Assembly: GCF_902506205.1 (NCBI RefSeq)
Contig: NZ_LR732816.1
Span: forward strand, 2,342,537 to 2,406,536
DNA: 64,000 nucleotides
Origin: Brevundimonas sp. G8
Lineage (GTDB): Bacteria > Pseudomonadota > Alphaproteobacteria > Caulobacterales > Caulobacteraceae
Direction: 5' to 3'
Position numbers and translations under genes: made by a program. Shown here one piece after another: positions 53,803-62,342 of the stretch. Within the stretch, counting starts at the first letter, position 1, and each line of letters starts with the position of its first letter. Below the pieces are notes generated by a model. That model worked only from the letters and a program-made list of their open reading frames with translations, did no database searches and was not told where the DNA came from.

Positions 53803-55448
53803 CAGAAGCTCCTGCTGTCGAGGACATCGTCTCCGAGGCGAAGACGCAACGCCTTCTTGTCGATCTTGCCGACGCTGGTCCGGGGCAGGGCGTCGATCAG
53901 GATGAGGCGGTCGGGCGCGGCCCAGCGACTGAGCTGTCCCGCCGCGACGAGAGGGGTCATGTGATCCTTGAGGGTTTGCAGCCGCGGCGTGCGGCCTTCT
54001 CTGGCGACGGCGAACACCACAGGCCGTTCGCCCCAACGGTGGTCCGGGGCGCCGACGACGGCAGCCTCGGCGATGTCGGGGTCCCGCAGGGCCAGATCTT
54101 CGATTTCGGCCGACGAGACCCACTCGCCTCCGGTCTTGATCACGTCCTTCAGTCGGTCCCGGATGACGAGGTCGCCCGCCGCCTCACGGGTGGCGACGTC
54201 CTGGGTATGGAGCCAGCCGCCCGACCAGAGAGCGGCGCCGGCTTCGGCGCTGTTCGGATAGGTTTGGGTGAGCCACGGCGCGCGCACCACAACCTCGCCC
54301 TGGGCGCCGGATTCGTCCGAGACGTTTTCGCCGTTCTCGTCCTGTAAGTGGACCTGGACCAGCGGGATGGGACGGCCGGCCCAGCGGCGGACCTGCTCAG
54401 GCGCGCGAGCGTCATCGTCCTCGTGGCGCGAGAGCGTCAGCACCGGACCGGTCTCCGACATTCCGTAGCCCGCCACGGCGGTGATCCCGACGGCGTCCGC
54501 CGCGCGGAGCAGCGATTCCGGCAGGGCCGATCCGCCGATGATGACGGTCCAAGGACCGAGCCGAGCGTCGGGTCCGGCCTCGTCCAGGATCATCTGCAGG
54601 ATCGTCGGCACGCAGTGCGAATAGGTGACACCTTCGTCCCGCTTCAGGGCCAGCAAGCGCGCCGGGGCGTAGCGGCCGGGATAGACCTGTTTCAGCCCCA
54701 GCAGGGTCGCGACATAGGGCAGACCCCAGGCATGGACATGGAACATCGGTGTCACCGGCATATAGACCGACCCGCGCCACAGACCCTGTTCGCAAGGCTG
54801 TTGGCCCATGGCCAACCCGACCGCCAGGGTATGGAGGACCAGTTGCCGATGGCTGAAGGTCACGGCCTTGGGCAGGCCTGTCGTTCCGGTGGTGTGGAAG
54901 GTGGTGGCCAGGGCGTTCTCGTCGAAATCGACGAAGTCGTAGGTGTCGTCCCCCGAGGCCAGAAGCGCCTCGTAGTCGCCGAGGCTGTCTTCGACGGAGG
55001 CGGCCGTGCCGTCATGGCAGGTGATGACGACACAGTCTCCCGGCAGCGCCGTTCGCAACGCTTCAAGTTCGGCGACGAAGTCCGCGTGGACGATTAGGGC
55101 GCGGGGCCGAGTGTCGCTGAGGGTGTAGGCGATCTGGTCGCGTGACAGCCGCACGTTCACGGTCTGCAGGACGGCCCCCATCATGGGGATGGCGAAATAG
55201 GCCTCAAGGTAGCGATGGCTGTCCCAGTCCATGACGGCGACGACATCGCCCGGCTCGACCCCGTGTTCGGCGAGGACGGCCGCCAGGCGTCCGACGCGAT
55301 GCGACAGCGCCTCATATCCGTGGCGGCGCCCGTCGGACCCGACGATCTCCTGACCGCTCCGGGCGTCCAGGGCGCTGTGCAGCAGATGCCGGATCAGCAG
55401 CGGATAGGCGTAGGCCTCCGGCGCCGGATGGGCGAAGCGAAGCGCCAT
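53802..55448 (-). CDS. Medium/long-chain acyl-CoA ligase (AMP-forming)
   Basis: The 548-aa cytoplasmic ligase has the P-loop TTGTTGLPK at 186-194. Further motifs are AGYGMSETGPVL, the hinge region IRDRLKDVIKTGGEWVSS and the C-terminal PRTSVGKIDKKALR with the catalytic Lys. These are typical of AlkK-like fatty-acid ligases. It forms acyl-CoA from a free acid, ATP and CoA for beta-oxidation. It starts 3 bp after the alpha/beta-hydrolase gene and overlaps GH1. In this operon it would activate the acid freed by the two hydrolases. Chain length cannot be read from the sequence. Confidence 0.9.
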   Translation of the reverse strand: MALRFAHPAPEAYAYPLLIRHLLHSALDARSGQEIVGSDGRRHGYEALSHRVGRLAAVLAEHGVEPGDVVAVMDWDSHRYLEAYFAIPMMGAVLQTVNVRLSRDQIAYTLSDTRPRALIVHADFVAELEALRTALPGDCVVITCHDGTAASVEDSLGDYEALLASGDDTYDFVDFDENALATTFHTTGTTGLPKAVTFSHRQLVLHTLAVGLAMGQQPCEQGLWRGSVYMPVTPMFHVHAWGLPYVATLLGLKQVYPGRYAPARLLALKRDEGVTYSHCVPTILQMILDEAGPDARLGPWTVIIGGSALPESLLRAADAVGITAVAGYGMSETGPVLTLSRHEDDDARAPEQVRRWAGRPIPLVQVHLQDENGENVSDESGAQGEVVVRAPWLTQTYPNSAEAGAALWSGGWLHTQDVATREAAGDLVIRDRLKDVIKTGGEWVSSAEIEDLALRDPDIAEAAVVGAPDHRWGERPVVFAVAREGRTPRLQTLKDHMTPLVAAGQLSRWAAPDRLILIDALPRTSVGKIDKKALRLRLGDDVLDSRSF

Positions 55449-55451
55449 GGA

Positions 55452-56834
55452 TCAGGGCGCCGGAGCGGGGGGCGGCATGACCTGCGTGGGCCGTTGCCCG
55501 GTCGTGGTCCAGGTCTGCAAAGCGTCGAAGGCGGCCCCCAACTGGGCCGGGGTGAAGCCGCAGTGCGCGATCCCTTCGAGGCCGGTTCCCGGCAGGGGCG
55601 TTTTGATCTCCGGAACAGTGATGGCAAGCAGGCGATCGGCGTTCCCAGCAGCCTCCGTCTTTCGGACGAGGCCTTCGAACTGGCTGTAGGGAACGAGGGA
55701 ATCGACGCGATTGTGAAGCGCGACCAGAGGCGTGCTGAAGCGCCCTGTCGAACGCCGCCAGCGATCGGCATAGGCGACGGCTGCGGGATCCGCCTTGATA
55801 CGGGCGATCTCACGGTTCAGCCGCTGGCTCTCCTCGGACGACAGGAGCGGACTGGCGTAGACCTTGGTCGAGTTGTCGTAGATGAAGCCGCCGAAGGTGG
55901 CGTTCATGTCGTCCATGCCGAGGCTGACGGTCATGATCGGGACGATCAAGGACGCCGGCTCGGGCGTCACGCCGGTGATCGAGGCGATCTTGGCGATGAT
56001 CTGGTCTTCACGCCCGCCAGGGGTCTCGCGCGCCGCCTTGAACAGGGCGGCGATCGGGTCTGCAATCCGCTTCATTTGCAGGAAACGATAGGGATCGCCC
56101 AGCGCGCCGATGGCGCCGGCCGTGGTGGTCGAGAGGGCGGAACGTTGGATGTCCGTCTCTCCCGGCAAGGCGTATTCTGTGCCGTGGGTGTAGAAGTTGT
56201 AGAGCGCGCGCAGATCGATCAGCAGGCCGACCTCGTCGCTCCAGTTGTCGACCAGTCCGCATCCCGACAGGGCGCCCTTGAAGGCGGTGGGTTGCGTCTC
56301 GATGATCGCCATGACGATATTGCCGCCCATGGAGCCGCCGGCCACATAGGCGTCGGTGACGCCCATGCGACCGAGGAAGGCCCGCAAGCGAAGCGTGTTC
56401 TCCACGGCGGATTCCACGCCCACACCGGCCTTGTCGAAATCGCTGTGGGCGACGGCGAAGCCCTGGGCGTAGGCGCCCGTCATCAGGCCTCCGGAGGGGT
56501 CCTTCTCGACCGGGTCCTTCGACACGGCGATCGCGCTGCCGGGCACGGAATATCCGTGAGCGAAGACCAGGGCCTGGCCATTCCAGTTGGACGGCACGGC
56601 CATGGCGAAATGATCGCCGTCCAGCCGGCCGTTGACGGTGAAGCCGCCGTCGTCAAGCGTCCGGACATCGACGTCCGTCGCCTGCTGGGCCGTGGCGCGA
56701 GCGGCGAAGGCGGCCTGGGCCGGCTGCAGGTCGGCGTTGGCCGGGGTGCTGCAGGCGGCGCCCGACAGCAGGGCGGCGAACGCAAGGACCGCAAGCGCGC
56801 TCCCGCTTCGACCGAGCTTGGGCGTCATCGTCAT
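55452..56834 (-). CDS. Alpha/beta-hydrolase lipoprotein
   Basis: The 460-aa protein has a lipoprotein signal with lipobox LSGAAC (Cys28). The catalytic core shows LVFAHGYSVPGS, nucleophile Ser168 in VAGGSMGG, and a C-terminal Asp/His region (ALHNRVDSLVP, GIAHCGF). An insertion of about 150 residues between the Ser strand and the C-terminal triad members forms a helical lid. I do not know a named family for it. It follows the TonB receptor by 11 bp and the ligase follows by 3 bp, so it probably acts first on the compound taken up, in the periplasm at the outer membrane, cutting an ester. Confidence 0.75.
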   Translation of the reverse strand: MTMTPKLGRSGSALAVLAFAALLSGAACSTPANADLQPAQAAFAARATAQQATDVDVRTLDDGGFTVNGRLDGDHFAMAVPSNWNGQALVFAHGYSVPGSAIAVSKDPVEKDPSGGLMTGAYAQGFAVAHSDFDKAGVGVESAVENTLRLRAFLGRMGVTDAYVAGGSMGGNIVMAIIETQPTAFKGALSGCGLVDNWSDEVGLLIDLRALYNFYTHGTEYALPGETDIQRSALSTTTAGAIGALGDPYRFLQMKRIADPIAALFKAARETPGGREDQIIAKIASITGVTPEPASLIVPIMTVSLGMDDMNATFGGFIYDNSTKVYASPLLSSEESQRLNREIARIKADPAAVAYADRWRRSTGRFSTPLVALHNRVDSLVPYSQFEGLVRKTEAAGNADRLLAITVPEIKTPLPGTGLEGIAHCGFTPAQLGAAFDALQTWTTTGQRPTQVMPPPAPAP

Positions 56835-56845
56835 GGCGGTCTCTC

Positions 56846-59083
56846 CTACCAGCTGTAGCGCAGGGTCACGCCGTATTGGCGCGGATCGCCGTAGGCCGCA
56901 CCGACGAGACCCGTCGTGTTGTAGGTGGCGTTCGAGGTGACCCGATATTCCTCGTCGGTGACATTGGTCCCATAGAGCGAAAGGGCGACGTCCGACCCCG
57001 CGATATGTTCCCAGTCCACGCGAACATTGAGCAGGCCATAGGCCGGGATCACGCCGAAGGGTTGCAGGTCCGAAGCGACCTGCTGGTCATCCTGCCAGGC
57101 ATAGGAGGCGCGCAGGCTGACGTCGCCGATCGTCGAGGGAACCGGCAGATAGAGCTTGGCGTCGAGGCTGTATTTGTTCTTGGGCACATACTGGAACGGG
57201 AAGCCGCTGCGATCGACGCCGAGGCCGTCGATGTATTTGTCGTAGGTCGCGTCATTGTAGGAATAGGTCGCCGTAAGCGTTAGGGGCGCGATGGGCTGGA
57301 TGACGCCCTCGAACTCGAAGCCCTTGACCGTGGCCTCGGCAGCGTTGGTGATCAGCTGGGTATTGAACCCGCCGATCAGGGCGTAGTCGCTGCGCTGGAT
57401 ATCCTCATACTTCATGTAGAAGGCGGACAGGTTCGTGCGGGCCTTGATCCCGGAGCTCGACCAGTCGTGCTTCAGGCCGATCTCGCCGTCGGTGACGGTC
57501 TCGGGCCGGACCCGGAACAGGGGGCTTGTGGCGCTGACCAGCAGGACGGACGGGTTGATCCCGCCGCTCTTGTAGCCGTGGCGGCTGACGCCATAGATCA
57601 GGGTGTCCGGCGTGGCCTGCCAGTCCAGGCCGATCTGCCAGGTGTCGCCGTCGCTCTCGCCGTCGAAGGCGCGGCTGCAGTTGGGGAAGGCGAAGCCGGG
57701 GTTGGTCCCGCAGGCGTTGCCGAGTTGGGGGATGTAGATGCTGATGTCGCCGCCGAATTCGTCCCAGGTATAGCGATAGCCGGCGTTGGCGGTCAGCGTA
57801 TCCGTGATCGCATAGGTGAACTGGCCGTAGACCGCCTTGGAGCGATCATTGGCATGGGCGCTGTCCTGAACCAGGCTGACGGCTCCAAGATTGGCGCGCT
57901 GGACGAACGTCAGGGGGGTGACTGTGGAGGTGTCGGAATAGAAGAGCCCGGTCTGGAAGGTCAGACGACCCAGCTCGATGCGGGCCTGCAGTTCTTCCGT
58001 CCAGGTCTCGTTATCGACATTCCAGCGGCCGGGAATGGCGCCGTTCAGGTCATTGATCACCAGAACCGAAGCGTCCCCGTCGGAGCCGAAGTCGGCACGG
58101 GTTCGGGTGTAGCTGACGACGTTCTTGAGGGTGACGCTGTCGTTGAGCCGGAACGTCGTGTTGTTCAAAGCCAGCAAAGTCCGGCTGACGTTTTTGGTGT
58201 CGGCGCTCAGCGCGATACGGTCGTTGCCACGGGCCTGCTGGGCCGCGAGCAGCGGATTGAGCAATGCGGCCGCCGGGCCGGCGGGGTTGACGGCGAGCAG
58301 CACCGTCCCAGGTCCGTTCTCGTCGATGTCCACATAGTTGACGGCGGTATAGCTGCTGATGCGGTCGTTGGGCTGGAACAGCAGACCGGCGCGCAGACTG
58401 AAGTTGTTGCGGTCGTTATAGTCCTTGCCGGTGTTGACGTCGGTGACGAAGCCTTCACGCTTGTCGAACTGGCCGGCGAGCCGAAGAGACAGTGTCTCGC
58501 TGAGCGGAAGGGTCACGGCGGCGCGGGCCGAGCGGCGCTCAAGGTCGCCGACCGTCGCTTCGATATAGCCGTCCGGCGCAAAGCCCGGCTTGACCGGATC
58601 GAGCAGCACGGCGCCGCCGGTGGTGTTGCGGCCGAACAGGGTGCCTTGCGGACCTTTCAGGACCTGGATGGACTGTAGGTCGAACAGAAGGCCGGGACCG
58701 CTGGCGGTTGAGGGCACCTCGGCGAAATAGGCGACGACGCCCGGTCCGCCGCCAGTGCCCAGGCTGCCGATGCCGCCGATGCCGCGGATCGTGTAGTTTT
58801 CCTGGTTGCGGTTGGTATTGCCCACGACGCTGAGTGAGGGGGTGAAGTTCTGCAGATCGGTGCCGGTCTCGATGCCACGCTGACGCAAGCCCTCCTGGCT
58901 GAAGGCGGTGACGGCGACGGGCACCTTCTGGATGTTTTCCTCAGTGCGACGGGCGGTGACGACGACTTCGTCGAGCGTGGTCGCTCCCGGTTCAGTTTGT
59001 GGTTCGGCCGTTTGGGCCAGGGCCGGCGCAGCGGCGAAGGCCAGCGCGAGCGCACTTGCGCCCATCATGATGGTTTGCCGCAT
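56846..59083 (-). CDS. TonB-dependent outer-membrane receptor heading a seven-gene operon
   Basis: The 745-aa receptor has a signal peptide ending APALAQT. The plug begins LDEVVVTARRTEENIQ and includes NYTIRGIGGIG and VLKGPQGTLFGRNTTGGAV. The barrel ends in VTLRYSW with the terminal aromatic. It belongs to the large sphingomonad/caulobacter receptor group that imports varied hydrophobic natural products and glycosides. It is the first gene of the minus-strand run ending at 48348 and is divergent from a TetR gene with a palindrome between them. The ligand is inferred to be an acylated glucoside. Confidence 0.9.
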   Translation of the reverse strand: MRQTIMMGASALALAFAAAPALAQTAEPQTEPGATTLDEVVVTARRTEENIQKVPVAVTAFSQEGLRQRGIETGTDLQNFTPSLSVVGNTNRNQENYTIRGIGGIGSLGTGGGPGVVAYFAEVPSTASGPGLLFDLQSIQVLKGPQGTLFGRNTTGGAVLLDPVKPGFAPDGYIEATVGDLERRSARAAVTLPLSETLSLRLAGQFDKREGFVTDVNTGKDYNDRNNFSLRAGLLFQPNDRISSYTAVNYVDIDENGPGTVLLAVNPAGPAAALLNPLLAAQQARGNDRIALSADTKNVSRTLLALNNTTFRLNDSVTLKNVVSYTRTRADFGSDGDASVLVINDLNGAIPGRWNVDNETWTEELQARIELGRLTFQTGLFYSDTSTVTPLTFVQRANLGAVSLVQDSAHANDRSKAVYGQFTYAITDTLTANAGYRYTWDEFGGDISIYIPQLGNACGTNPGFAFPNCSRAFDGESDGDTWQIGLDWQATPDTLIYGVSRHGYKSGGINPSVLLVSATSPLFRVRPETVTDGEIGLKHDWSSSGIKARTNLSAFYMKYEDIQRSDYALIGGFNTQLITNAAEATVKGFEFEGVIQPIAPLTLTATYSYNDATYDKYIDGLGVDRSGFPFQYVPKNKYSLDAKLYLPVPSTIGDVSLRASYAWQDDQQVASDLQPFGVIPAYGLLNVRVDWEHIAGSDVALSLYGTNVTDEEYRVTSNATYNTTGLVGAAYGDPRQYGVTLRYSW

Positions 59084-59188
59084 CGCGGTCCCCTTTCCCT
59101 ATGTAAGCGGCCAGCTTGTCGCCGGCTCATCTGTGTCCGTTGACCGAACGTGGGGATTAAGACCGAGGCCATTTCCGCCGTCAACAAA

Positions 59189-59210
59189 CTTTATTGGCGA
59201 TAAAATAAAG
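59189..59210. promoter_or_regulatory. Palindromic operator between TonB receptor and TetR genes
   Basis: CTTTATT (59189-59195) and AATAAAG (59204-59210) form a perfect 7-bp dyad with an 8-bp centre. It lies in the 155-bp divergent region, 28 bp before the TetR start and 105 bp before the receptor start. It is AT-rich against a GC-rich background. Confidence 0.55.
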
Positions 59211-59238
59211 AAGTGATCCATATAGCGTCGGAGCCGCG

Positions 59239-59988
59239 ATGGCAGTATCAGAAAGGTCGGATTTCAACCGGCGCACCATGACTGACATCCTCTCCCCGTC
59301 TTCGACATCAAGGTCGAACCTCAAGCCGACGAAGCGGCCGCGCCGGCGTCCGCAATCGGAACGGCGCGAGGAAACGACGAACACGATCCTGGACGCCGCC
59401 GAAAAACTCTTCGCCCTACACGGTCGCGACGGGGTTACGCTCAAGGCGATCGCGACGGCCGCCAGTGTCGATACGGCGCTGATCCACTACTATTTCGGGG
59501 ACAAGGATGGGGTCTTCCGGGCGGTGTTCGCCCGCCGCGCAGGCGAGGTGAATGCCGCGCGGATCGCGGCCATGGACGCCTATGAGGCGCGGGTCGGTGA
59601 GGCGACTACGATCGAAGGCGTCCTCGATGTCTTCCTGCGTCCCATCTATGAAATGGTGATCGAGAAGGGCGAGGGCTGGGTCTATTTCGCCGCCATCGTC
59701 GGCCACGCCAACGCCTCGCACTTTGGCGGCAAGGACGTGATGGCCGAGAACTTCGATCCCATCGTCCAGCGCTTCATCGGCATGCTGAAGGCCCTGGCGC
59801 CCGACGCGCCGCCGGAGCGCATCTACTGGTTCTTCGATCTCGTCTCCTCCAGCCTGACCCATGGACTGGCCCAAACAGGCCGGATCGACGACGTTTCCGG
59901 CGGGCTGTGCAAATCTTCGGATCTCGCGTCTGTGTTGGAGACGATGATCGCCGTCTTCAGCGTAGGGTTCGGGTCGGTTAGCCGCTGA
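59239..59988 (+). CDS. TetR-family regulator of the adjacent operon
   Basis: The 249-aa protein has a basic leader of about 45 residues. The TetR helix-turn-helix (about 47-92) follows: TTNTILDAAEKLFALHG, TLKAIATAASVDTALIHYYF. A helical ligand domain completes it. ATG 59239 has GGAG nearby; an in-frame ATG 13 codons later (59278) is possible. It is divergent from the seven-gene operon and most likely represses it through the 59189 palindrome. A fatty-acid or acyl-CoA ligand would suit the ligase and hydrolases, but this is inference. Confidence 0.87.
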   Translation: MAVSERSDFNRRTMTDILSPSSTSRSNLKPTKRPRRRPQSERREETTNTILDAAEKLFALHGRDGVTLKAIATAASVDTALIHYYFGDKDGVFRAVFARRAGEVNAARIAAMDAYEARVGEATTIEGVLDVFLRPIYEMVIEKGEGWVYFAAIVGHANASHFGGKDVMAENFDPIVQRFIGMLKALAPDAPPERIYWFFDLVSSSLTHGLAQTGRIDDVSGGLCKSSDLASVLETMIAVFSVGFGSVSR

Positions 59989-60354
59989 ATCCGGATAGAG
60001 ACCCGCCTTCCATTCGCTGGAGATCAACGGCTAGTCGAAGTCGGATGTCGCCTTTCTGTTGCGAGTTCAACTTCCGCTCCTGGCGCCTTACGGTGATGCC
60101 CCGAACATCGATCATGCCAAATATACTACTGCGGCCGGTGCGTGTTCCCGCACCCAACGATCACAACACCCCCGTCGCGAAAGCGCCGGGGGTGTCGTCG
60201 TTTGTGGTCCGAGGACGCTCGCCGAACCAGGCCAAGATCGCGTCGAGCACCAATAGATGCCGGGACGCAACAAAACCGCGATTAGCATTAGACAATCACC
60301 GCAGATGACGCTGCGGCGCGGACAGCACTCAATGAAATGTGAAATTCCCCAACG
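59989..60354. other. Gene-free spacer with two strong hairpins
   Basis: No convincing gene is seen. GGTGCG (60138-60143) pairs with CGCACC (60150-60155). A larger stem ACACCCCCG (60167-60175) with CGGGGGTGT (60188-60196) contains an inner CGC-GAAA-GCG with a GNRA-type tetraloop. No T-run follows. The rest of the spacer shows no repeat or promoter that I can assign. Confidence 0.45.
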
Positions 60355-61416
60355 CTAGTCGTGCAGATTGCCGGGAAGCCGGATTTCCACAACTGACCCT
60401 CGCCCGATCGCCGCCCCGTAATAAGCCGATCCGCCGTGGGCCTCGGCGATGGCGCGCACGACCGCTAGGCCCAGGCCCGTGCCGCCGGTGTCGTCCGAGC
60501 CGTGCTTGAAGGCGGTGAAGACGGATTGGGTCATGGGGTCGGGCAGACCGGGGCCGCTGTCCTCGACGGTAATGATGGCGAAGCGGTCATCGACAGTCAC
60601 GCTGACGGCGACAGGCCCGGGATCGGCGTGGCGGCGGACGTTTTCGAGCAAGGCCAGAACAGCCTGCTGGATACGGTCGCCGTCGCAGACGACCGGAGTG
60701 GACGGCGTCGTCCAGGTGATGGGGTAACCCTCGGCCTCGGCTTCGGCGCCGACCAGGGCGCGGACGTCTTCCAGCCGCTTGCCCAGGTCCTGTGGCGTCA
60801 GGCGCAGTTGCAGTCGGCCGCTGTCGGCCAGGCTGACGACGCGCAGATCCTCGATCAGGCGACCCAGGGCGTCCACCGGCTTGAGCAGGGTCAGGATCAT
60901 CTCGCGGTCCAGCGGCAGCACGCCGTCGGCGGCCGCTTGCAGACGGCCCTTCACGATGGTGACGGGCGTTCGCAGCTCGTGCGCGATGGAGGCGTTCCAG
61001 GTCGTCATGTCGGCGGCCAGAGCCTCCAGCCGCTGGGCCATCAGGTTGAAGTCGTCCACTAGGTCGGCGGTCTCGGACATGGAGCGATCGCCGGCTGCGG
61101 CGCGGGCGGACAGGTCGCCGTCGGCGATGGCGCGGGCGGCGCCGGACAGGGAGGCGAGGGGCAGGACGATGCGCCGGGCTAACTGCAACCCAGCGAAGGC
61201 CGCGCCGATCAGGGCCAGGACTGCGGCCGAGGCCAGGGCGACATAGTCCACCGGCTGGGGATGCCAGGCCTGGGGCGAGGCCACCGCATCGGGGTAGTTC
61301 TCGAACACCCAGCCGTAGAGCGCAAAGGCGCCGGCGGCGCTGAGGCCCAGCACGGCCAGGGTGACCAGGGCCATGCGCACGGCGATGCGGGGACCCAGGG
61401 CGCGGGCGGCCCTCAT
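60355..61416 (-). CDS. Sensor histidine kinase, BaeS/CpxA-like layout
   Basis: The 353-aa kinase has two transmembrane helices (about 14-35 and 57-78) with a very short periplasmic loop of about 21 residues. A HAMP domain (RRIVLPLASLSGAARAIADGD) follows, then His146 in ASIAHELRTPVT and an ATPase domain (LLENVRRHAD, VEDSGPGLPDP, GTGLGLAVVRAIAEAHGG). The short loop suggests that it senses membrane state or a partner protein rather than a soluble ligand. It overlaps the response regulator stop by 4 bp (ATGA), so the pair is coupled. Stimulus unknown; the BaeSR label is from overall similarity only. Confidence 0.9.
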   Translation of the reverse strand: MRAARALGPRIAVRMALVTLAVLGLSAAGAFALYGWVFENYPDAVASPQAWHPQPVDYVALASAAVLALIGAAFAGLQLARRIVLPLASLSGAARAIADGDLSARAAAGDRSMSETADLVDDFNLMAQRLEALAADMTTWNASIAHELRTPVTIVKGRLQAAADGVLPLDREMILTLLKPVDALGRLIEDLRVVSLADSGRLQLRLTPQDLGKRLEDVRALVGAEAEAEGYPITWTTPSTPVVCDGDRIQQAVLALLENVRRHADPGPVAVSVTVDDRFAIITVEDSGPGLPDPMTQSVFTAFKHGSDDTGGTGLGLAVVRAIAEAHGGSAYYGAAIGRGSVVEIRLPGNLHD

Positions 61417-62102
61417 GGTACAGCCTCAAGGCGATAGCCCACGCCGCGTACGCCGACGAGGACATCGCCGCCGCCGGCCTTGCGCAACTTGAGCCTCAGC
61501 TTGCTGAGATGGCTGTCCACCGTCCGGTCCAGCACCTCGTCGCCATTCAGGCAGGCGTCGGCCAGTTCGGCGCGCGAGAAGACCCGCATCGGATAGCGGG
61601 CCATGTGGGCCAGCATGCGGAACTCGGTCAGGGTCAGGGGAATGCGTTGCGTGCCTTCGGCCCCTCGCCACTGGACGATATGGGCCTCCAGATCGATCTC
61701 AAGCGGTCCCAGGCGAATGACCCCGCCCTGGCCCGAACCGCCGCTGCGCCGCAGGATGGCCTGGGCGCGGGCCACGACCTCGACCGGATTGAAGGGTTTG
61801 ACGACATAGTCGTCGGCCCCGATGCGCAGCGCCTGGAGCTTGTCGATGTCCTGGTCCAGGGCGGTGATCATGATGACCGGCGTCTCGCCCCTGCGCCTCA
61901 GTTCGCCCAGGACGCTCCAGCCATCGACGCGCGGCATGCGCACGTCCAGCAGCACCAGGTCAGGCCGAAGGGTGGCGTGCAGGTCCAGAGCGATCTGGCC
62001 GTCCATGGCGCGCACGGTGCGAAACCCCTCGCGCACGAAATAGGCGTCGAGCACGGCGGCGATCTCGGGCTCGTCTTCGGCGATGATGACCAAGGCGCTC
62101 AT
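61413..62102 (-). CDS. OmpR-family response regulator, BaeR-like
   Basis: The 229-aa regulator has a receiver domain with acidic pocket Glu9-Asp10-Glu11, phospho-acceptor Asp53 in LVLLDVRMPRVDGW, Thr in MITALDQD and Lys in YVVKPFNPVEV. The C-terminal winged helix (RIPLTLTEFRML, DRTVDSHLSKLRLKLR) binds DNA. It is the first gene of the pair with the kinase. It is divergent from the small ORF and lipoprotein at 62244, which share its upstream region and are candidate targets. Confidence 0.92.
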   Translation of the reverse strand: MSALVIIAEDEPEIAAVLDAYFVREGFRTVRAMDGQIALDLHATLRPDLVLLDVRMPRVDGWSVLGELRRRGETPVIMITALDQDIDKLQALRIGADDYVVKPFNPVEVVARAQAILRRSGGSGQGGVIRLGPLEIDLEAHIVQWRGAEGTQRIPLTLTEFRMLAHMARYPMRVFSRAELADACLNGDEVLDRTVDSHLSKLRLKLRKAGGGDVLVGVRGVGYRLEAVP

Positions 62103-62243
62103 TAGGTCTCCACGACATCGCGCGGCAAAGGGCGGCGGTCCAGCCTAGATGGGGTGTCTCCATGATTTCTCCATGAAGTCCACACGAACGCCCCACGGCG
62201 ACGTGCGAAGCGGCGTCGATCCCGAAGCCGATTTTGAGAGCCG

Positions 62244-62342
62244 ATGAAATTCAACGCCCACCAGATCTTCGTCGCCGCCATGACCGCCGTGAACGTTGCA
62301 GTGCTCGCCGCCTGCGGCGCGTTCATTGTGGCCATGCTGTGA
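62244..62342 (+). CDS. Small 32-aa hydrophobic protein
   Basis: An ATG at 62244, preceded by TTGAGAGCCG, opens a 32-codon frame starting MKFNAHQIFVAAMTAVN and continuing with one hydrophobic segment (VNVAVLAACGAFIVAML). Its stop TGA overlaps the GTG start of the lipoprotein gene (GTGA), which suggests translational coupling. It would be a single-helix membrane peptide. It was found by reading the leader, and family membership is unknown. Confidence 0.5.
   Translation: MKFNAHQIFVAAMTAVNVAVLAACGAFIVAML

Noticed and set aside
55215..56858. 547-codon plus-strand frame opposite the lipoprotein hydrolase
   Set aside because: Shadow frame crossing two real minus-strand genes and their junction.
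60045..60308. 87-codon plus-strand frame in the TetR-kinase spacer
   Set aside because: It runs straight through two strong hairpins and has no start signal or known motif.
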